This document shows positions 8,127 to 16,965 of a stretch of DNA of 50,889 bases, one piece after another; position 1 is the stretch's first letter, and the number at the start of each line of letters is the position of its first letter. The translations under genes were made by a program, and so were the position numbers. The DNA comes from an uncultured Eubacteriales bacterium (GTDB lineage Bacteria > Bacillota > Clostridia > Oscillospirales > Acutalibacteraceae), in assembly GCA_900316555.1 (NCBI GenBank), contig ONDL01000006.1, positions 1 to 50,889 on the forward strand, in the 5' to 3' direction. The notes under the pieces are model-generated. The model had not been told where the DNA came from. It did not search any database and saw only the letters and a list, made by a program, of their open reading frames with translations.

Positions 8127-8887
8127 ATGAAAAAAACAATGAAATCAAAGGCAATCGCGCTTGCTCTTGCCGCATTGACAGCGTTCTCCGCCGCTGCGAT
8201 GCTGACAGGCTGTGCGCAGCAGAAAGCTGATGACAAAACAGCGACCCTGTACTCCGACCGTCACAATGTGGGCGCGTCGCCCGAATGGGTGACAAAACTC
8301 GACACCGCGAAGGACGCGGAACAGCTGATCGTCGTAGCGGGCTACGACAAGAACACCGCTTATGTCTCCATGCACGAAAAGGACTCAGACGGCAAGTGGC
8401 AGAAAATCGTCTCTGCTCCCGGCTTCATCGGTCTTGACGGCTTGGGAAAAGCGAATATCGACGAGGCGCTGACACCTGTCGGTACCTTTACTATCGACAA
8501 AGCGTTTGGCATTGCCGATGATCCCGGCTGCAAGATGGAATACACCAAGGTCGACGAAACCTACTACTGGTCGGGCGATTCAAAAATCACTTCAACGAGC
8601 TTGTATCCACCAAGGACGTTCCTGATCTCGATATCGAGGAAAGCGAGCATATAACGGATTTCCAGTACCAGTATCAGTATGTTCTGAACCTCGGCTACAA
8701 CTCCGAGTGTGAAGTGAAAAACGGCTATGCGTTCTTCTTCCACTGCTTTGGTGACAGAAAGCCCTACACAGGCGGCTGCGTTTCCGTCCCCGAAAACACA
8801 ATGAAGATCATTATGCAGAGCATCAAGCCCGGCTGCAAAATCACAATTGACACAATGAAAAATCTTAACGCAAATTTTGACGATTAA
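8127..8887 (+). pseudogene. L,D-transpeptidase (YkuD) lipoprotein, frameshifted
   Basis: The first frame gives a signal peptide with lipobox LTGC and the start of a YkuD domain (TPVGTFTIDKAFGIADDPGC, YYWSGDS). At the A5 run near 8583-8587 the family reading moves to another frame: HFNELVSTKDV, then the catalytic segment PYTGGCVSVPENTM with Cys, ending NANFDD at 8887. Adding one A to the run restores a single frame of 253 residues. L,D-transpeptidases make 3-3 cross-links in peptidoglycan. Promoter, binding site and terminator are intact, so this may be a recent mutation, a homopolymer sequencing error or slippage-based switching. Confidence 0.85.
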
Positions 8888-8902
8888 TCAGCCTTAAAAA
8901 TT

Positions 8903-8951
8903 CGGCAGCGACAAATCTGAGATGTGATCTGTCGCTGCCGTTTTTATTTTT
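8903..8951 (+). terminator. Rho-independent terminator
   Basis: An 11-bp perfect stem CGGCAGCGACA/TGTCGCTGCCG is followed by TTTTTATTTTT. Confidence 0.92.
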
Positions 8952-8959
8952 CATCTCTC

Positions 8960-8988
8960 TTGACAAATCTCCTGCCTGTTTATAGAAT
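8960..8988 (+). promoter_or_regulatory. Promoter of the HD hydrolase gene
   Basis: TTGACA, 17 bases, TAGAAT, ending 28 bases before the ATG. Confidence 0.8.
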
Positions 8989-9016
8989 AGAATCAGAATG
9001 ATTTTGGAGCGGTTTT

Positions 9017-9772
9017 ATGAGCTATATCACCACTGTTACAGGCAAACACTTTGACCCGATGGATCCCGGAAATCATGATTTTAATATCGTTGACATCGCA
9101 CACGCGCTGTCGCTGATTTGCCGAGGCAACGGTCACATCAGATTCTTTTACTCAGTCGCGCAGCACAGCATCGCCTGCGCTGAGGAAGCGGTTGCGAGAG
9201 GTTATTCGCCGGAAGTGATTCTCGGCTGTCTGCTTCACGACGCGAGTGAAGCGTATCTGTCGGACGTGACACGACCCGTCAAGAAGGAGCTGCCGCAGTA
9301 CTTAATGGCGGAAGAAAAATTACAAAGAGCAATATGGCAGCACTTCATCGGCAGAGATCTGACAGCGGACGAAATGAATCAGATTTTTGAAATCGACGAC
9401 ATGATGTTATCCGCTGAATTTCATCAGCTCATGCCCGAGGAGTTGAACAAAGATTATCGCAAGCTTCTCAGTGAGTTCGTATGCGTTTATCAAAACCCTC
9501 AGGAGGTCAAGGAGCAGTTTATCCGGCTGCAGCGCATTCTGATAAACGAAAGCCGTTTACGTGAAGCGGAAGAAACCCTTCGCACAAAAGAAAACGCCGA
9601 CAGACTGCAATGTCTTATCAGCGAATTGGAGGCGTATTATACAAGCGACGAATGGAAACAGGATTTCGCGGCTGATGAAGCAGGACTTCTGCCGAAGGGT
9701 CTGAAACGCGGCGTGCTCTCCGAGGACGGGATTTACAATTTGCTTGAAGAATATAAAGAGGTATCAGAATGA
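9017..9772 (+). CDS. HD-domain phosphohydrolase fused to DUF4298
   Basis: Residues 1-165 form an HD hydrolase of the YfbR/phage type. Metal-binding motifs are SVAQHSIACAE, CLLHDASEAYLSDVTRPVKK and EIDDMMLSAEF; relatives act on nucleotides such as dNMPs. Residues about 180-251 match DUF4298: ELEAYYTSDEWKQDFAADEAG and LKRGVLSEDGIYNLLEE, which is normally a separate protein of about 90 residues. The fusion is unusual. GGAGCGGTTTT precedes the ATG. It is followed by a tiny oxidoreductase remnant. Confidence 0.85.
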   Translation: MSYITTVTGKHFDPMDPGNHDFNIVDIAHALSLICRGNGHIRFFYSVAQHSIACAEEAVARGYSPEVILGCLLHDASEAYLSDVTRPVKKELPQYLMAEEKLQRAIWQHFIGRDLTADEMNQIFEIDDMMLSAEFHQLMPEELNKDYRKLLSEFVCVYQNPQEVKEQFIRLQRILINESRLREAEETLRTKENADRLQCLISELEAYYTSDEWKQDFAADEAGLLPKGLKRGVLSEDGIYNLLEEYKEVSE

Positions 9773-9776
9773 CGTT

Positions 9777-9878
9777 ATTAACTGCTGTGTAAGCGAAGAA
9801 TCGAGAACCAAACGTCCGGCAAAAGCAGTATTGCAGAAGCTCGGCGGTATTCCTGACGCATATTCACGAAAAATATAA
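9777..9878 (+). pseudogene. N-terminal remnant of an NAD(P)H/flavin oxidoreductase
   Basis: A 33-codon open stretch reads INCCVSEESRTKRPAKAV then LQKLGGIPDAYSRKI. This resembles the start of flavodoxin-fold NAD(P)H-dependent oxidoreductases (C-x-R/S-E-x-SRTKRLA). No start codon is in frame; an ATG at 9770 lies in another frame. The remainder of the gene is absent and a terminator follows at once. The similarity is judged by eye over a short stretch. Confidence 0.4.
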
Positions 9879-9923
9879 AGCTGAGGCGCAGTTATTCAAC
9901 AGCGTCTCAGCTCGTTTTATTTT
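9879..9923. terminator. Terminator between convergent units
   Basis: An 11-bp stem AGCTGAGGCGC/GCGTCTCAGCT (one G-T pair) is followed on the + strand by CGTTTTATTTTAT and on the minus strand by a TTTATATTTTT tract. It can serve the trpXYZ operon too. Confidence 0.8.
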
Positions 9924-10710
9924 ATAACCCTAATAACATACGGTCGTTGTCGAGCGCCTTGCCCGAGGTCTCCCTGAACTTTTCAAGAAGGTCATTGACG
10001 GTAAGTCCTTCGCGTTCCTTGCCTGAAACGTCATAAATGATCCTGCCTGCGTTCATCATGATGGTTCTGTTTCCGAGTTCCAGCGCCGACTGCATGTTGT
10101 GAGTGATCATCATGCAGGTGAGGTGGTTTTCCTCAACGATAGAGCGCGTCAGCTCCAGCACCTTTTCGGCGGTCGCGGGATCCAGCGCCGCGGTGTGCTC
10201 GTCGAGCAGGAGCAGCTTCGGAGGATTGATTGTCGCCATCATCAGCGTCAGAGCCTGCCGCTGTCCGCCGGAGAGCAGACCAACAGGCTGCTGCATTCTG
10301 TCCTCCAGCCCCATATTGAGCTGGCGAAGGCATTTCTTAAAGCGCTCCTTGTCTTTTTTTGAGATAGCGCTGAGCCATCCGCCGTGACCTGCCGCAAGAG
10401 CGAGGTTTTCTTCGATCGTCATACCCGGAGCCGAACCCTTCATCGGATCCTGGAACAGTCTTCCGATAGAACGTGCGCGCTTGTGCTCTGGTGTTAGGGT
10501 GATGTCTTTGCCGTCAAGAACGATACTGCCGCTGTCGGTGATGAAGGTGCCGCCGATCGCGTTGAACAGGGTGGATTTTCCCGCGCCGTTTGCCCCGATA
10601 ATGGTGATGAAATCGCCGTCGTTGACGTTGAGGCTCAGGTCGGAGATCGCAACCTTTTCGTTGACGGTGCCTTTGTTGAAGGTGAGGGTGATACCTCGGA
10701 TATCAAGCAT
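9922..10710 (-). CDS. trpZ: ABC transporter ATPase, tryptophan importer (TrpZ type)
   Basis: The 262-residue protein is a complete ABC ATPase: Walker A GANGAGKST, Q-loop RLFQDPMKG, signature LLSGGQRQALTL, Walker B LLLLDEHTAALD and switch ITHNM. The DEHTAALDP form is characteristic of ATPases paired with BPD_transp_2 permeases and ABC_sub_bind proteins. Its ATG lies eight bases before the permease stop codon, so the two are coupled. The tryptophan assignment rests on the upstream T-box with a TGG specifier; on sequence alone it would only be an unassigned importer ATPase. Confidence 0.85.
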   Translation of the reverse strand: MLDIRGITLTFNKGTVNEKVAISDLSLNVNDGDFITIIGANGAGKSTLFNAIGGTFITDSGSIVLDGKDITLTPEHKRARSIGRLFQDPMKGSAPGMTIEENLALAAGHGGWLSAISKKDKERFKKCLRQLNMGLEDRMQQPVGLLSGGQRQALTLMMATINPPKLLLLDEHTAALDPATAEKVLELTRSIVEENHLTCMMITHNMQSALELGNRTIMMNAGRIIYDVSGKEREGLTVNDLLEKFRETSGKALDNDRMLLGL

Positions 10711-11710
10711 CTCTGCGCACCGCCTTTCTGTGCTTCAGCTTACGCATCAGCATTGGGTACCTTGAGCTCAGATACGGCCCGCTGATGGCGATGATAACGA
10801 TTACCGACGAAACGAGCTTGAGCATGAAGGACGGCATGTGCAGTCTGAGAGCGACCGTATAAACGATACGGAATATGACCGCTCCCAGTACCGCGCCGAC
10901 AGCGCGTTTCGGGATCCTGCCCTTTCCGAGGAAGGTGCCGCCGATGAGCAGCGACGCCAGCGCTACGGTGACCATGCCTGTTCCGACGTCGATAGACATC
11001 GATTTCTGGCTCTGAGCAAACAGGCAGCCTGATAAGGCGGTGAAGGAATTCGCGATACACAGTCCGACGATGGTTGTCATGGTCGGGTCGATGGAAGATG
11101 ACCGAACCATGGCGGGATTGTTGCCTGTCGCGCGGATTGCAAGTCCGAGTCTGGTTCTCAGAAACAGCGACAGAAAGATAATCACCAGCACGACTGCCGC
11201 CAGACCGATGATGATCTCATGGCTGAAAAATGCAAGGATCTTTGTCGCGGTCTTGTATGCGTCGGTACCGCGTTCAATTCCGAGCAATGAAAGGATTCCG
11301 TTGTGGAAATCCTTGATGACCGGCTTGAAATCGGTAAAAATGGTTTGTGTTTTATTCAGGTTCAACAATGATTTGTCGCCCATAATAGCGATGTTGACGG
11401 AATACAAGCCTGTGTTGACGATGATTCCTGCCAGCAGGCTGTCGACGCCCATCTTTGTCTGCAATATGGCGGTGACAAAGCCTGAAACGATTCCGCAGAG
11501 CATTGCCGCCGGGATAGATAGATAAGGGTGTCCGTATAATGCCACCACAGCGCCTACAGCGGCGCCGAGGGTATAACAGCCGTCGGTAGATAAGTCGCAC
11601 ACGTTGAGCATCGAATAGCTGAGGAACAGCGCCAGCACCGTCAATGCATTGAACAAGCCCAGCTCAACGGCCGTTGGAAGTGAACTGAGCAGTCCGCCGA
11701 AAAATTCCAT
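10703..11710 (-). CDS. trpY: ABC transporter permease, tryptophan importer (TrpY type)
   Basis: The 335-residue protein has about nine to ten membrane helices of the BPD_transp_2 fold. Typical pieces are LSYSMLNVCDLSTDGCYTLGA near the N-terminus, QTKMGVDSLLAGIIVNTGLYSVN, and RTRLGLAIRATGNNPAMVRSS, the loop that contacts the ATPase. AACAGGAGTACAGT precedes the ATG. It is the second gene of the trpXYZ operon, 51 bases after trpX. Confidence 0.87.
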   Translation of the reverse strand: MEFFGGLLSSLPTAVELGLFNALTVLALFLSYSMLNVCDLSTDGCYTLGAAVGAVVALYGHPYLSIPAAMLCGIVSGFVTAILQTKMGVDSLLAGIIVNTGLYSVNIAIMGDKSLLNLNKTQTIFTDFKPVIKDFHNGILSLLGIERGTDAYKTATKILAFFSHEIIIGLAAVVLVIIFLSLFLRTRLGLAIRATGNNPAMVRSSSIDPTMTTIVGLCIANSFTALSGCLFAQSQKSMSIDVGTGMVTVALASLLIGGTFLGKGRIPKRAVGAVLGAVIFRIVYTVALRLHMPSFMLKLVSSVIVIIAISGPYLSSRYPMLMRKLKHRKAVRRDA

Positions 11711-11761
11711 ACTGTACTCCTGTTTACATCAATGTATTAGGATATCCGTGATGATATCCGA

Positions 11762-12799
11762 TCAATCAAATGATTCCGCTGTCTTGATCTCCTCTACCTT
11801 TGTAGAGTAGGGTGCAAACGCTTTCTTGATAGTTTCGAGATCATAGCCGATTGCCGCGCAGGTGTCGGTATTGACGGTTGCGATACCGTTGTCAAAGGTC
11901 TTGACCGCGGTTTTTGCGGGGTCGCTGCCGTCGACGAGAATGCTGTAGGTCATGTTCGCGGTTTCGGTACCGAGAACCGTGTAGTCAACGCCGTATCCGA
12001 GGAACGCGCCGTTAAGAGCAAAGCTGTCTGCGCCGCCATAGTGAGGAATATTCGCTTTTGAGAAAATCTCATAGATGGATAATTCCGCTTCCATGATGGT
12101 GTTGTCGGTGGGAGTGAATACCGCGTCGACCTTGTCGTCGGCGAGTGACTGGGCTGCCATCTTGACCTCTTCGGCGGTGGTGCCGTTCTGTTCGATGTAC
12201 TTGACTCCCTTTTTGTCAAGATATGCCTTTGCGTCGGCGATAGCTCCGGTTGACGCGTCCTGACCGATGTCGTATAACAGACCGACGGTGGACGCCTCGG
12301 GGTTGGCGGCAAAAATCAGTTCCATAATGGAGTTGGTGTTGAGATAATCCGATGTACCGGTGATGTTTGCGCCGGGAGCCTCCATGTCGCTGACCAGCTT
12401 GACGCCGACGGGATCGGATACCGCCGCGAATACGACGGGGATCTCATTATCCTCGGTCGCCGACTGCATCGCCATTGCGACGGGAGTGGCTACGCCTATC
12501 ATCAGGTCGACGTCCTCAGCGACGAAGTTTGCGATGATCTGGTTCATGATGTCAGCGTCTGCGTTGCAGTTTTCGCTGAGGATCTCAAACTCGACGTCGT
12601 TTTCTTTGCCGAGCTTGCTCAGTCCGCTCTTTACATTGTCGACGATCTGGTTGAGCGAGGCGTGGTCTACATAGTTGCAGATGCCTACCTTGAAGGATTT
12701 CTTTACGGTTTTGGTGTCAGAGCCCGCATTGCCCGAGCAGGCGGTCATAACGGTTGCGATCATAAGTACGGTCAGTAAAACTGCGATGATTCTTTTCAT
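11762..12799 (-). CDS. trpX: ABC transporter substrate-binding lipoprotein (TrpX type)
   Basis: The 345-residue protein has a signal peptide with lipobox MTAC and an ABC_sub_bind (PF04392-like) periplasmic-binding fold: VGICNYVDHASLNQIVDNV, NCNADADIMNQIIANFV, DLMIGVATPVAMAMQ, VVFAAVSDPVG, and later VDAVFTPTDNTIM. It captures the ligand outside and delivers it to the permease. It is first in the operon, directly under the T-box leader, with AAGGAG before the ATG. Tryptophan as ligand is inferred from the leader. Confidence 0.87.
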   Translation of the reverse strand: MKRIIAVLLTVLMIATVMTACSGNAGSDTKTVKKSFKVGICNYVDHASLNQIVDNVKSGLSKLGKENDVEFEILSENCNADADIMNQIIANFVAEDVDLMIGVATPVAMAMQSATEDNEIPVVFAAVSDPVGVKLVSDMEAPGANITGTSDYLNTNSIMELIFAANPEASTVGLLYDIGQDASTGAIADAKAYLDKKGVKYIEQNGTTAEEVKMAAQSLADDKVDAVFTPTDNTIMEAELSIYEIFSKANIPHYGGADSFALNGAFLGYGVDYTVLGTETANMTYSILVDGSDPAKTAVKTFDNGIATVNTDTCAAIGYDLETIKKAFAPYSTKVEEIKTAESFD

Positions 12800-12911
12800 G
12801 ATAAATTCTCCTTATTTGTTAAATGATTAATAGTCTGCGGATATTACTGATGAATTCGCCATCGCATTGTTAAGAGTATCATAATTCCTCCTGAGAATTA
12901 AAAATGAATAT

Positions 12912-13192
12912 AAAATAAAAACCCTGTCCCTGCATAACTGCCGGGACAGGATACTTCCTGCGGTGCCACCCTGCTTGACGCGTTTCAGCGTCCTCTCAAC
13001 ACGTAATTAATTACGCCGACCCGCTTTACGTAGGGTCAATCCGTCTCACATACTCTGTGTTTCCGCATTTCTGTTCGCCCTCAGAAGTCCATTCGGTCAT
13101 ATATTCTCTGCTGCGATTTCACCGTCCGCAGCTCTCTGTAAGACAAGTGATAAGACCTACTTACTCTTCGTCATCGGTTTGGATTTTAATTT
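12912..13192 (-). promoter_or_regulatory. T-box riboswitch, tryptophan specifier
   Basis: On the minus strand the leader contains AGTAAGTAGG, an AGAGAG element, a specifier region GAATGGACTTCTGAG with TGG at 13091-13089, the T-box GGGTGGCACCGC (12972-12961), and a terminator stem CCTGTCCC/GGGACAGG followed by GGTTTTTATTTT. Uncharged tRNA-Trp would bind the TGG codon and the T-box bulge and favour the antiterminator, switching on trpXYZ when tryptophan is short. The element is complete from start site to terminator. Confidence 0.95.
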
Positions 13193-13198
13193 GTATGT

Positions 13199-13227
13199 AT
13201 TTTAACGCATAAATCGGAGTTTGTCAA
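13199..13227 (-). promoter_or_regulatory. Promoter of the trpXYZ leader
   Basis: On the minus strand: TTGACA, 17 bases, TAAAAT; transcription would begin about seven bases on, at the T-box leader. Confidence 0.88.
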
Positions 13228-13320
13228 TATTTTTTCGGAAAAGTATTACTGTTTCGGGTATTTGCGGCTATTATGTATGACATTGCAGGTAGAGCCGCAT
13301 AATAGATAAATGAATGCGTC

Positions 13321-13349
13321 TTGCCTTCACCGTTCAGGTGTGATATACT
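13321..13349 (+). promoter_or_regulatory. Promoter of the cardiolipin synthase gene
   Basis: TTGCCT, 17 bases, TATACT, 47 bases before the chosen start. It is divergent from the trpXYZ promoter. Confidence 0.6.
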
Positions 13350-13396
13350 TAAGCTGATATTTGGATATTGGAAATGACAACAGTGAGAGGATAAAT

Positions 13397-14959
13397 ATGA
13401 GTGAAATTTTCAGGCTGGCAAAGCCCAGAAAAAAAGGACTGCTGCATTTGGTGTTCAGCCGGTTTTCCGTTATAGTACTGCTGATTTTGCTGCAGCTTGC
13501 GATGTATATATTCTTTTACGGCTGGCTCATCACCTGGCTGCCGTTTTTCTCGGCGTTTCTGGTGGTTTTCAGCGTAATAATGATTATCTATCTGTTCAAC
13601 ACGGGTATGGATTTCAGCGCAAAGCTGACATGGATGTTTCTGATCTCCGTATTCCAGGTACCCGGCGCGATATTTCTGCTGTTCACGAGAATGAATGTCG
13701 GGTACAGAAAGCTTGAGCGCAGAGAAAGAACTCTGATACTGCAGACCCGGACCGCCATTCCTCAGTCGCAGAATGTTCTTGACGCGCTGAAAAAGGACGG
13801 CTCAGGCATGGACGCTCTGGCGAGGTACCTGAACCGCACAGGCTGTTTTCCCATATACAACAACACCGAGGTCACATACTTCCCCATAGGCGAGGACAAG
13901 TTTGCCGCTATGATAAAGGCTCTTGAGGCTGCCGAAAAATTCATCTTTCTGGAATATTTCATAGTTGAAGAGGGCTATATGTGGGGCAAGGTTCTCGAAC
14001 TGCTTGTTGCGAAAGCGGCTCAGGGAGTTGAAGTGCGTATGATGTACGACGGAATGTGCGAGATGTCGCTGCTTCCCTCGAACTATTGCAGACTGCTTGA
14101 AGAAAAAGGAATCAAGGCAAAGGCTTTTTCTCCCATCAGACCTGTCGTATCCTCGCATTACAACTACAGAGATCACCGTAAGATACTTGTGATCGACGGC
14201 GAGACAGCCTTCACCGGAGGCGTCAATCTCGCAGATGAGTATATCAATCTGACCGAACGCTTCGGGCACTGGAAGGACACAGCCATCATGCTCAAAGGCG
14301 AGGCAGCAAAGAGCTTTACGCTGCTGTTTTTGCAGATGTGGAACATCGACGAGAAAAAACCTGAGTTCTCTCAGTGGCTTGAGGGTGCGGTAAGCGCGCC
14401 GAAAAATCCCTCGGGGTACGTGATCCCCTACGGAGATTGTCCCCTGGACAACGAGAAGGTCGGAGAGACCGTCTATATGGATATAATCAACCGCGCAAAA
14501 GATTACGTGCATATCATGACGCCTTACCTTATTCTCGACGGAGAGCTTGAAACCGCGCTGAAATATGCCGCAGGCCGCGGAGTAGACGTAAAGCTGATAC
14601 TGCCCGGCATTCCGGACAAGAAAGCGGCTTACGCTCTGGCAAAATCCCACTACAAGCGCCTTATCGCGTCAGGTGTGAAAATCTACGAGTACACACCGGG
14701 ATTCGTTCACGCAAAGGTATTCGTCAGCGACGGCTGCAAGGCAACCGTCGGTACGATCAATCTTGATTACCGCAGTCTTTATCATCACTTCGAATGCGCG
14801 GCATACATGTACAAAACAGCTTGTATTCCCGAAATAGAGCTTGACTTTCAGCAGACGCTTTCAAAATGCCGCGAGGTAACACCGAGGACAATCAAAAGCG
14901 AAAAAATCTCATATAAACTGCTGGGCACACTGATGAAGTTCTTTGCGCCTTTGATGTAA
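13397..14959 (+). CDS. cls: Cardiolipin synthase
   Basis: The 520-residue protein joins phosphatidylglycerol units into cardiolipin at the membrane. It has three N-terminal hydrophobic helices (about residues 20-100) and two phospholipase D-type HKD motifs: HYNYRDHRKILVIDGETAFTGG in the first half and HAKVFVSDGCKATVGTINLD in the second. Length is normal for ClsA. I start at the ATG at 13397 because GAGAGGATAAAT precedes it; an in-frame ATG 12 codons upstream has no site and overlaps the likely transcript start. Confidence 0.94.
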   Translation: MSEIFRLAKPRKKGLLHLVFSRFSVIVLLILLQLAMYIFFYGWLITWLPFFSAFLVVFSVIMIIYLFNTGMDFSAKLTWMFLISVFQVPGAIFLLFTRMNVGYRKLERRERTLILQTRTAIPQSQNVLDALKKDGSGMDALARYLNRTGCFPIYNNTEVTYFPIGEDKFAAMIKALEAAEKFIFLEYFIVEEGYMWGKVLELLVAKAAQGVEVRMMYDGMCEMSLLPSNYCRLLEEKGIKAKAFSPIRPVVSSHYNYRDHRKILVIDGETAFTGGVNLADEYINLTERFGHWKDTAIMLKGEAAKSFTLLFLQMWNIDEKKPEFSQWLEGAVSAPKNPSGYVIPYGDCPLDNEKVGETVYMDIINRAKDYVHIMTPYLILDGELETALKYAAGRGVDVKLILPGIPDKKAAYALAKSHYKRLIASGVKIYEYTPGFVHAKVFVSDGCKATVGTINLDYRSLYHHFECAAYMYKTACIPEIELDFQQTLSKCREVTPRTIKSEKISYKLLGTLMKFFAPLM

Positions 14960-14962
14960 AAA

Positions 14963-15006
14963 AACAAATGGGGCTGCCGCCAAATCTTTCGATTTGCGGC
15001 AGCCCC
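14963..15006. terminator. Bidirectional terminator between cls and the hydrolase
   Basis: The stem GGGGCTGCCGC...GCGGCAGCCCC (extended by AAATC/GATTT) is followed on the minus strand by ATTTGTTTTTTT; the + strand side is weaker (TTATATAT). Confidence 0.85.
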
Positions 15007-15013
15007 TTATATA

Positions 15014-15943
15014 TCAGCCGTTTCTCTTTATAAAGTCGCGCAGGATCGCGATATACCGCTCGGGATCGTAAAAATAACTCACGCCGTGAACCGCGTCGGG
15101 AAAGGTGTGCCTCTCCACGCAATCGGGATTTGCAAGCCGTATTTCCTCGCTCATTTCATTCGGGACAAAGCAGTCCGCCTCGCCGTGAATAAGCAGCACC
15201 GGCTTGTCGGTGTTCCTCACAGCGTTCGCGGCGGTCAGGTTACGCGGAATTATCAGGTGACCGTACACGAGCGCGGAAACGCGGATAAGCGCCCACAGAA
15301 GCCTCGGGCATTTATACCAACGCTTTGCGACGTAGAAAATAATGTCCCGCGGCGAGCTGTACGGGCAGTCAGCGCAAATCAGTCTGACGTTATCCGGCAA
15401 AGCAAGATCTGCCGCCATCACGACCGTGGCCGCGCCCATCGAGATTCCGAAAAGATAGATCGGCTTATCCTTGCCGAAGCGTCCGTTTGCGTATTCTATC
15501 CAAGAGAGCACGTCGCGGCGTTCGCGTATCCCATAAGCTATGGTGTGACCGCCGCTGCCGAAATGAGCGCGCTGGTCAACAAGAAGGACATTGTAACCCT
15601 CGTCCTGGAGGAACTGCCCTATTATACTGAAATGAAGAACCGATGAGCCGCGGTAGCCGTGAAAGCAGATACACAGCGGCGCGTCGTCCGACTTGTGATA
15701 ATACCGTCCCGAAAGCCTAACGCCGTCGTATGCTCTCGTCTGAACACGGCTGCAGGGAATTTCAGAGAGCTTTCTCGCCTGAGCCTTTATCTCGTTGAAC
15801 ATATCCATGTCGTCCAGAAACGGCTCGGTTTCAATTTCATCGGCGTTGCGGTGCGGCGAGTAAAATACTATGTAGTACGGAACAATCAGCCCAATAAGAA
15901 CGGCTGTGAGAAGTACTGAAAGTACGATAATGAGAACAATCAT
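15014..15943 (-). CDS. Membrane-anchored alpha/beta hydrolase
   Basis: The 309-residue protein has one N-terminal membrane helix (residues 2-26) and an alpha/beta-hydrolase fold. Visible motifs are the oxyanion region FHGYRG, the nucleophile elbow GISMGA, HGEADCFVP for the acid, and DAVHGVSYF for the histidine. Relatives are annotated as BAAT/acyl-CoA thioester or peptidase-S9-like hydrolases; the substrate is unknown. GGAGATGATAAT precedes the ATG. It converges on cls and shares its terminator. Confidence 0.85.
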   Translation of the reverse strand: MIVLIIVLSVLLTAVLIGLIVPYYIVFYSPHRNADEIETEPFLDDMDMFNEIKAQARKLSEIPCSRVQTRAYDGVRLSGRYYHKSDDAPLCICFHGYRGSSVLHFSIIGQFLQDEGYNVLLVDQRAHFGSGGHTIAYGIRERRDVLSWIEYANGRFGKDKPIYLFGISMGAATVVMAADLALPDNVRLICADCPYSSPRDIIFYVAKRWYKCPRLLWALIRVSALVYGHLIIPRNLTAANAVRNTDKPVLLIHGEADCFVPNEMSEEIRLANPDCVERHTFPDAVHGVSYFYDPERYIAILRDFIKRNG

Positions 15944-16031
15944 ATTATCATCTCCGAAAATACCTTATCACATTTTCCGGAAAATTGCAATGATAACTGG
16001 ATTGAAATTTACGATCGCTGTCTTTTGACCG

Positions 16032-16796
16032 CTATCTCTTTTTATAGATAACAAGCTCAGGGTCGGCTCCCTCTGCGCCGTAGGTGCATATCAGGATAAA
16101 ATTCATGTTGGCAAGAACGCCGAAGCATCTGTCTGAGCCAAATTCCGATTCCAGCTGATTTCCGAGATAGGTCGTTTCGTCATCAAGGAATTTTGCGTTC
16201 ATGCCATTCGGCAGCCGGAATTGAAGATTGACGTACTTTCCGACGAGCGCGTTCAGCTTTTCTACCTTCGGCATGCCCTCGATATGAAGGTCGTTTATCT
16301 CTTCGATAAGCTTCTGCTTGAACGCCTCAAACTGTCCGTCGTCGCTGAGCTCCTTGTATCTTTTCCAGTAATCAAGCTTTGGCAGCATCTCTTTCATATA
16401 CGCGCGCGCCTGTTCTTCGGAAAAGCCCTCCTTGACCATATGAGGTATACAGACATCTATCAGATCGTCCATATCGCTGTAGACATATTCTCCGTCGGCA
16501 TAGCACCACTTGCAGTAATCCTCATTCAGCGTTCCGTCCTGATTTCTGGCAAAGATTCCCTCCTCAAGCGGCATGCCGCAGCACTGGCAGATAAGCTGAC
16601 GCGGCGCTCCAAGCAGAGTATTGATAGAAACACCGAAAAGCTCGGACAGCAGTTTCAGCGTTTCGGTATTCGGCACCGTTTCTCCGTTCTCCCAGCGGGA
16701 TACCGCCTGACGCGTCACAAAGACCTTTTCGGCGACTTCATCCTGTGACATACCTTTCTTTGTCCTGAGTTCGTAAAGAATTTCTTTTGTATCCAT
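16032..16796 (-). CDS. XRE regulator fused to a zinc-ribbon domain
   Basis: The 254-residue protein has an XRE helix-turn-helix at residues 5-60 (MSQDEVAEKVFVTRQAVSRWENGETVPN) and a putative zinc ribbon at about 68-95 with two cysteine pairs (CQCCGMPLEEG, DYCKWCYADG). A helical segment follows, then a C-terminal domain of about 90 residues (GKYVNLQFRLPNGMNAKFLD...) that is not named. CAGGAGGTG precedes the ATG. Two inverted repeats upstream are candidate operators. The ligand is unknown. Confidence 0.85.
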   Translation of the reverse strand: MDTKEILYELRTKKGMSQDEVAEKVFVTRQAVSRWENGETVPNTETLKLLSELFGVSINTLLGAPRQLICQCCGMPLEEGIFARNQDGTLNEDYCKWCYADGEYVYSDMDDLIDVCIPHMVKEGFSEEQARAYMKEMLPKLDYWKRYKELSDDGQFEAFKQKLIEEINDLHIEGMPKVEKLNALVGKYVNLQFRLPNGMNAKFLDDETTYLGNQLESEFGSDRCFGVLANMNFILICTYGAEGADPELVIYKKR

Positions 16797-16838
16797 AATA
16801 ACACCTCCTGATAATATTATAGCACTGAAGAATCACCC

Positions 16839-16865
16839 TGAAAAGCAACCGCTTGTTGCTTTTCA
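16839..16865. promoter_or_regulatory. Inverted repeat in the XRE/zinc-ribbon leader
   Basis: TGAAAAGCAAC and GTTGCTTTTCA form a perfect 11-bp dyad with a five-base spacer, 43 bases before the start codon. Neither strand shows a U-run, so an operator or leader hairpin is more likely than a terminator. Confidence 0.5.
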
Positions 16866-16916
16866 GCAGCAAAAAACGCTTTGGCTTTTGTTGTCACAAT
16901 TTCCTCCCGAAAAAGT

Positions 16917-16965
16917 GCTAATGTTTATTAGCTTTATTATAGCTGATATTCCGTTGGCTTGTCAA
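16917..16965 (-). promoter_or_regulatory. Promoter and operator of the XRE/zinc-ribbon gene
   Basis: On the minus strand: TTGACA (16965-16960), 18 bases, TATAAT (16941-16936). The dyad GCTAAT-GTTT-ATTAGC (16917-16932) covers the expected transcription start, a usual site for an autorepressor. Confidence 0.75.

Noticed and set aside
13802..14650. Minus-strand frame of 282 codons across cls
   Set aside because: It mirrors the cardiolipin synthase gene, which has both HKD motifs, promoter and binding site on the + strand.
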